A stretch of 25,784 nt of DNA. Origin: Pelomonas sp039929605. GTDB taxonomy: Bacteria; Pseudomonadota; Gammaproteobacteria; Burkholderiales; Burkholderiaceae_C. The stretch lies in assembly GCF_039929605.1 (NCBI RefSeq), contig NZ_JBDSQX010000185.1, forward strand, positions 1 to 25,784. The letters run 5' to 3'. Shown one piece after another: positions 23,163-25,784 of the stretch (position 1 is its first letter; each line of letters opens with the position of its first letter). The notes below the pieces were generated by a model. The model made no database searches. It was not told the origin of the DNA and saw only the letters and a program-made list of their open reading frames with translations. The translations under genes were made by a program, and so were the position numbers.

Positions 23163-24351
23163 GGCTACGCTGAACAAGTAGACGATTTCGTCTCAGCGTC
23201 GCGCGATGGTTCTTCCGGCTCGAATTGACCCTGATTTGACGCGCCAAAGTCGCATTTCTGGCCCTTTCGAGGCGCTGAGCGCCTCACCGCGCCCACTGCG
23301 GGCGCACTCATGCCACCAGGCGCTTGCGCGCCATGTAGATGTTGGCCAAGCCCAGCACCACGAACGCACGCGTGGCGTTCTTGGCCAGCCCCTTGTAGCG
23401 AACCTTGTTGAAGCCGAACTGGCGCTTCACGACCGCAAACATGTGCTCCACCCGCGAACGGGTCTTGGACTTGATGCGGTTGACGATGCGCTCGATGTCG
23501 GCCGCCACGCCACTCCCGCTGACACGCTGGTTCGTTCGGTCCACGGCGTGTGTCGCCTTGGATGCAATCAGCTCTTGCTGCGAGGCGTAAGCACTGTCGC
23601 CGAACACCTCCCGCTCGGCCCCGTGCAACAGCTGCGGCAGCGGGTGCTTGTCGTGCACGTTGGCCGCGGTCACCACCGCGCTGTGCGCCAGCCCGGTCTT
23701 GCTGTCCACGCCGATGTGCAGCTTCAGGCCGAAGTACCACTGCTGGCCTTTTTGGGTCTGGTGCATCTCGGGGTCGCGCTCGCGCTTGTCGTTTTTGGTC
23801 GAGCTCGGTGCCGAGATGATGGTGGCGTCGACGATGGTGCCGGTACCGACCTTCATGCCTTTGCCTTGCAGCACTTCACCGACCTTGGCGAACAGGGCTG
23901 CGCCCAGCTGGTGCTTGTCGTCCTCCAGCAGGCGGCGGAACTTCAGCAAGGTGGTGCCATCCGGAACACGCTCGCGGCCCAGGTCGATGCCCACGAAGCG
24001 GCGCAGCGCCGTGCTGTCCAGGAGCGCTTCCTCGCAGGCCTCGTCGGCGAGGTTGAACCAGTGCTGCACGAAGTACATGCGCAGCATGCGCTCCAGCCCG
24101 ATGGGTGGCCGGCCCCTGCCGGCCTTCGGGTAGTGCGGCTCGATGACCTCGCACAGCGCAGCCCACGGGACGATGGAATCCATCGTCTGCAAGAACACGT
24201 CACGCTTGGTTTGCTTGCGGAATCGCTCGAACTCCGCACCCTGATCTGCTGCCGCTGCGAGTGTTGCTTGCTTCATGCGAGCATCATCCCAACGCGCCTC
24301 CTGAGTCGCCACCAGATCAACCCGGAAGTGGCGGAATTAATCAGCGTTGCC
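23163..24351 (-). mobile_element. Complete IS5-family insertion sequence
   Basis: The element is 1189 bp. The terminal inverted repeats are GGCTACGCTGAACAAGTAG (left, 23163-23181) and, from the right end on the minus strand, GGCAACGCTGATTAATTCC (24351-24333), equal at 12 or more of the first 15 positions. Direct repeats TTAG flank it (23159-23162 and 24352-24355), the 4-bp YTAR target of the IS5 group. It holds one intact transposase and appears recent. Confidence 0.85.
23308..24276 (-). CDS. IS5-family transposase
   Basis: The 322-residue DDE transposase shows an N-terminal GRGRPPIGLERMLRMYFVQHWF, VPDGTTLLKFRRLLE and the catalytic acids in VDATIISAP, FGDSAYAS and SRVEHMFAVVKRQFG. The ATG at 24276 is preferred; a GTG at 24312 would add 12 residues. 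The frame is uninterrupted and the element has both ends, so it may be active. Confidence 0.92.
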   Translation of the reverse strand: MKQATLAAAADQGAEFERFRKQTKRDVFLQTMDSIVPWAALCEVIEPHYPKAGRGRPPIGLERMLRMYFVQHWFNLADEACEEALLDSTALRRFVGIDLGRERVPDGTTLLKFRRLLEDDKHQLGAALFAKVGEVLQGKGMKVGTGTIVDATIISAPSSTKNDKRERDPEMHQTQKGQQWYFGLKLHIGVDSKTGLAHSAVVTAANVHDKHPLPQLLHGAEREVFGDSAYASQQELIASKATHAVDRTNQRVSGSGVAADIERIVNRIKSKTRSRVEHMFAVVKRQFGFNKVRYKGLAKNATRAFVVLGLANIYMARKRLVA

Positions 24352-24358
24352 TTAGCCA

Positions 24359-24820
24359 TCATTTCAGCCTCGCAATCAGGCTCTGCATGTGGCCGCTCCA
24401 TCCGGGGAACTCCTTCTTGTTCTCCTGCCATAGCTCTCGAAGCTCAGACTTGGGGCCATTCATAACACGCAACACAGCCTTCGCAGCGACAGGAGCGAGC
24501 ATTGCGATTTCGGCCTTCTGTTGCTGCTCCAGCCAAGATGAGAGTTCCTTGGGCAGAAACTTGGACGGCCGGCCTTTCGACGCTGCGACAACCTCTGCTG
24601 CTGCAACGGCCATGGAGCACTCTGGAGATTCAAGATATCCATCGGCTAGCGCAGCATTGAGCGCGGCCGAGATGCGCTTTGAACCCCTAGATCCCACGCA
24701 TTGGCTGGCCCAGTCCATAGCATCGTCGTTGCTGAAGCTATCCGATTCCCACGCGCCCGCTTGAGCTTGTGAAACGAGTGCCGATGCTGCGGCGAGAAGT
24801 ATGAGATCGCGACGGTTCAT
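24359..24820 (-). CDS. DUF4259 protein with signal peptide
   Basis: The 153-residue protein starts with a signal sequence (about 1-21, MNRRDLILLAAASALVSQAQA, cut after AQA). The DUF4259 pattern GAWESDSFSNDDAMDWASQ follows, with YLESPECSMAVAAAEVVA, RPSKFLPKELSSWL and a C-terminal LRELWQE. Its function is unknown; export is unusual for the family. The ATG lies four nt after the attC5 core. Its own attC was split by the IS insertion seven nt beyond its stop region. Confidence 0.8.
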   Translation of the reverse strand: MNRRDLILLAAASALVSQAQAGAWESDSFSNDDAMDWASQCVGSRGSKRISAALNAALADGYLESPECSMAVAAAEVVAASKGRPSKFLPKELSSWLEQQQKAEIAMLAPVAAKAVLRVMNGPKSELRELWQENKKEFPGWSGHMQSLIARLK

Positions 24821-24824
24821 GTCT

Positions 24825-24881
24825 GGCTAACGTTCGCGCTCAGCGGGCGGCGAAGCCGTCCGATGCAGCGTAGGGTTGAAC
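24825..24881 (-). repeat. attC site 5, right array
   Basis: On the minus strand GTTCAAC (24875-24881) and GTTAGCC (24825-24831) enclose GCATCGGACGGC-TTC-GCCGCCCGCTGA. At 57 bp it is nearly identical in the interior to attC3 and to the left-array site. The first box departs from the consensus at one base. Confidence 0.82.
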
Positions 24882-24887
24882 ATCAGG

Positions 24888-25388
24888 CTAGCCATGCAAG
24901 GCTGCCTCGACAATTTTTTGAACGCGCTTCATATCAATGCCATCTCGCTGCTCAATTGCGAGTGGGTGACCTGCGGCTTCAATGGTGATTACCGGCCGTT
25001 CTCCAACGGGTGAAGTTTGGACCGATGTCTTCAGGCTGAGTGTCGTCGGCTCGTACGGGAGTGCACTTTGAAGCCAGCCGAAAAACGGCGGTTCGCTTTC
25101 TCGACCCTCCTGCTCCCACAACTCATTGACTCGCAAAAAGCTCTTTTCGCTCAGGGACACCCACACAAGCCACACGAACGGCCCTTGGCCATCAAGAACT
25201 GGCAGGAGGAGACGGCCAAGAATAAAAAAGTGCTTGCCTTGAATGACGCATTGGTCTGACGAAATACCTGAATCGTCGCCGCGCTCGGACTCTGTCATCG
25301 AATGCCAAAGCGCAGGCGCCGACGCTCCGAGACACATCGGCAGGTCATCATGGAATTCGCCGCAAGTGGCGCAAAGAAAGCCGCTCAT
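24888..25388 (-). CDS. DUF2199 domain protein
   Basis: The 166-residue protein matches DUF2199: FLCATCGEFHDDLPMCLG (a CxxC and His pair), SSDQCVIQGKHFFILGRL, PFVWLVWVSLSEKSF, PPFFGWLQSALPYEPTTLSLK, GERPVITIE and HPLAIEQRDGI. The CxxC suggests metal binding; function unknown. The ATG at 25388 is used rather than a TTG at 25400 because the latter lies in attC6. It is a single-gene cassette. Confidence 0.88.
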   Translation of the reverse strand: MSGFLCATCGEFHDDLPMCLGASAPALWHSMTESERGDDSGISSDQCVIQGKHFFILGRLLLPVLDGQGPFVWLVWVSLSEKSFLRVNELWEQEGRESEPPFFGWLQSALPYEPTTLSLKTSVQTSPVGERPVITIEAAGHPLAIEQRDGIDMKRVQKIVEAALHG

Positions 25389-25394
25389 GCTGAT

Positions 25395-25463
25395 GTTCAA
25401 CGTTCGCGGTAAGCGGACCAGCCAGCGTAGCTGGCGCAGGTCCTCTTGACAAAATGGTTATGC
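25395..25463 (-). repeat. attC site 6, right array
   Basis: On the minus strand GCATAAC (25457-25463, one base off consensus) and GTTGAAC (25395-25401) surround nested stems: AAG/CTT, GGACC/GGTCC and a perfect GCCAGC-TAC-GCTGGC hairpin. The length is 69 bp. The interior differs from attC3 and attC5, but the fold is typical. Confidence 0.72.
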
Positions 25464-25784
25464 AGCGTCATCAAACTCACCTTCCGCCACTTGCGGCGCA
25501 TCAGACGAAAGAACGCTAACGCAACGATTGCCTGTGACGATCAGCCATTCGTTGCCTTCATGCTTGCTTTGCAATCCTTGCAGAGACCACTCTTCCGCGC
25601 GCCAGCCGCCGCTGACGACAGAGAGGACATGGTGCCCGCGATGAAACCCCGGAGAAGCCCAGTACCTGGCGAGGTCGGCTTCATCAAGCATGCGGAACTC
25701 GCAAGCCTCTGGAAACGAAATCCGCAAACCATTGAACCGCTGCTGACCAGCGGGCGAGGATGCAATCAAGATTTCGAGCCGCCC
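25458..25784 (-). CDS. Hypothetical cassette protein, 5' end beyond window
   Basis: The frame is open to the window edge and reads RLEILIASSPAGQQRFNGLR, then ISFPEACEFRMLDEADLARYW, a Gly/Trp turn SGGWRAEEW, and NEWLIVTGNRCVSVLS, ending EGEFDDAA. The TAA lies in the first box of attC6. It looks like a soluble beta-rich protein of the kind often seen as hypothetical cassette genes. A TTG at 25769 could start it, but the upstream reading stays in the same style, so it is probably longer. Confidence 0.68.
   Translation of the reverse strand, partial: GRLEILIASSPAGQQRFNGLRISFPEACEFRMLDEADLARYWASPGFHRGHHVLSVVSGGWRAEEWSLQGLQSKHEGNEWLIVTGNRCVSVLSSDAPQVAEGEFDDAA

Noticed and set aside
23206..24465. 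419-codon plus-strand frame
   Set aside because: It is antisense to the IS5 transposase, which has all DDE motifs.
21945..25463. CRISPR array from repeated short motifs
   Set aside because: The repeats are imperfect palindromes separated by genes of varied length, as for attC; there are no regular spacers and no cas genes.
1..25784. Integron integrase gene or attI site
   Set aside because: No tyrosine recombinase motif was seen in any frame; the arrays' proximal ends must lie outside the window or be absent.

Overview
The base composition (very GC-rich, strongly GC-biased third codon positions), the protein families and the gene style point to a betaproteobacterium of the Burkholderiales, probably in the Rubrivivax/Leptothrix/Ideonella neighbourhood. 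This is an inference from sequence character only. The window is a block of about 19 kb of ordinary chromosomal genes (about 2170-21580) flanked on both sides by integron gene-cassette DNA with lower and more variable GC.

Left flank (1-2169): an attC site (91-147) and a lipoprotein cassette read rightwards. They are followed by wreckage: a decayed group II intron lying in an attC half-site, a small antitoxin-like gene with a dead toxin partner, a 3' or 5' end of an IS5-type element, and a second group II intron tail. No integrase gene is seen.

Core (2170-21580): PHB-depolymerase-like esterase and DUF2789 (overlapping); lipid kinase and metallophosphoesterase (overlapping); serine acetyltransferase; a TonB-like single-span protein; a flavin/PNPOx-fold protein; DUF4142; a LysR regulator divergent from an NAD-dependent epimerase and a sugar-acid dehydratase; a stand-alone Anbu-type proteasome homologue; nadC with an FAH-family hydrolase; rlpA; an SDR; two tandem overlapping membrane diguanylate cyclases; truD; a DksA-like zinc-finger protein overlapping a lipoprotein cytochrome c; and DUF2892 followed by an AhpD-like gene with an early stop. 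Start/stop overlaps of the ATGA type are frequent, so several pairs are probably translationally coupled.

Right flank (about 21600-25784): a fragment of a third diguanylate cyclase, then a cassette array read leftwards: at least six attC-like sites separating small genes (two unknown, a membrane protein, DUF4259, DUF2199, and a partial gene at the edge). A complete IS5-family element sits exactly inside one attC, with a 4-bp TTAG duplication.

The most unusual theme is that the two arrays point towards each other across a core block, and that mobile elements have repeatedly used the attC core (TTAG/CTAA) as a landing site. I see no tRNA, rRNA or CRISPR array, and no clearly undescribed multi-gene system. 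The best candidates for follow-up are the convergent arrays, the lone Anbu protein, and a G-quadruplex-capable repeat inside truD.
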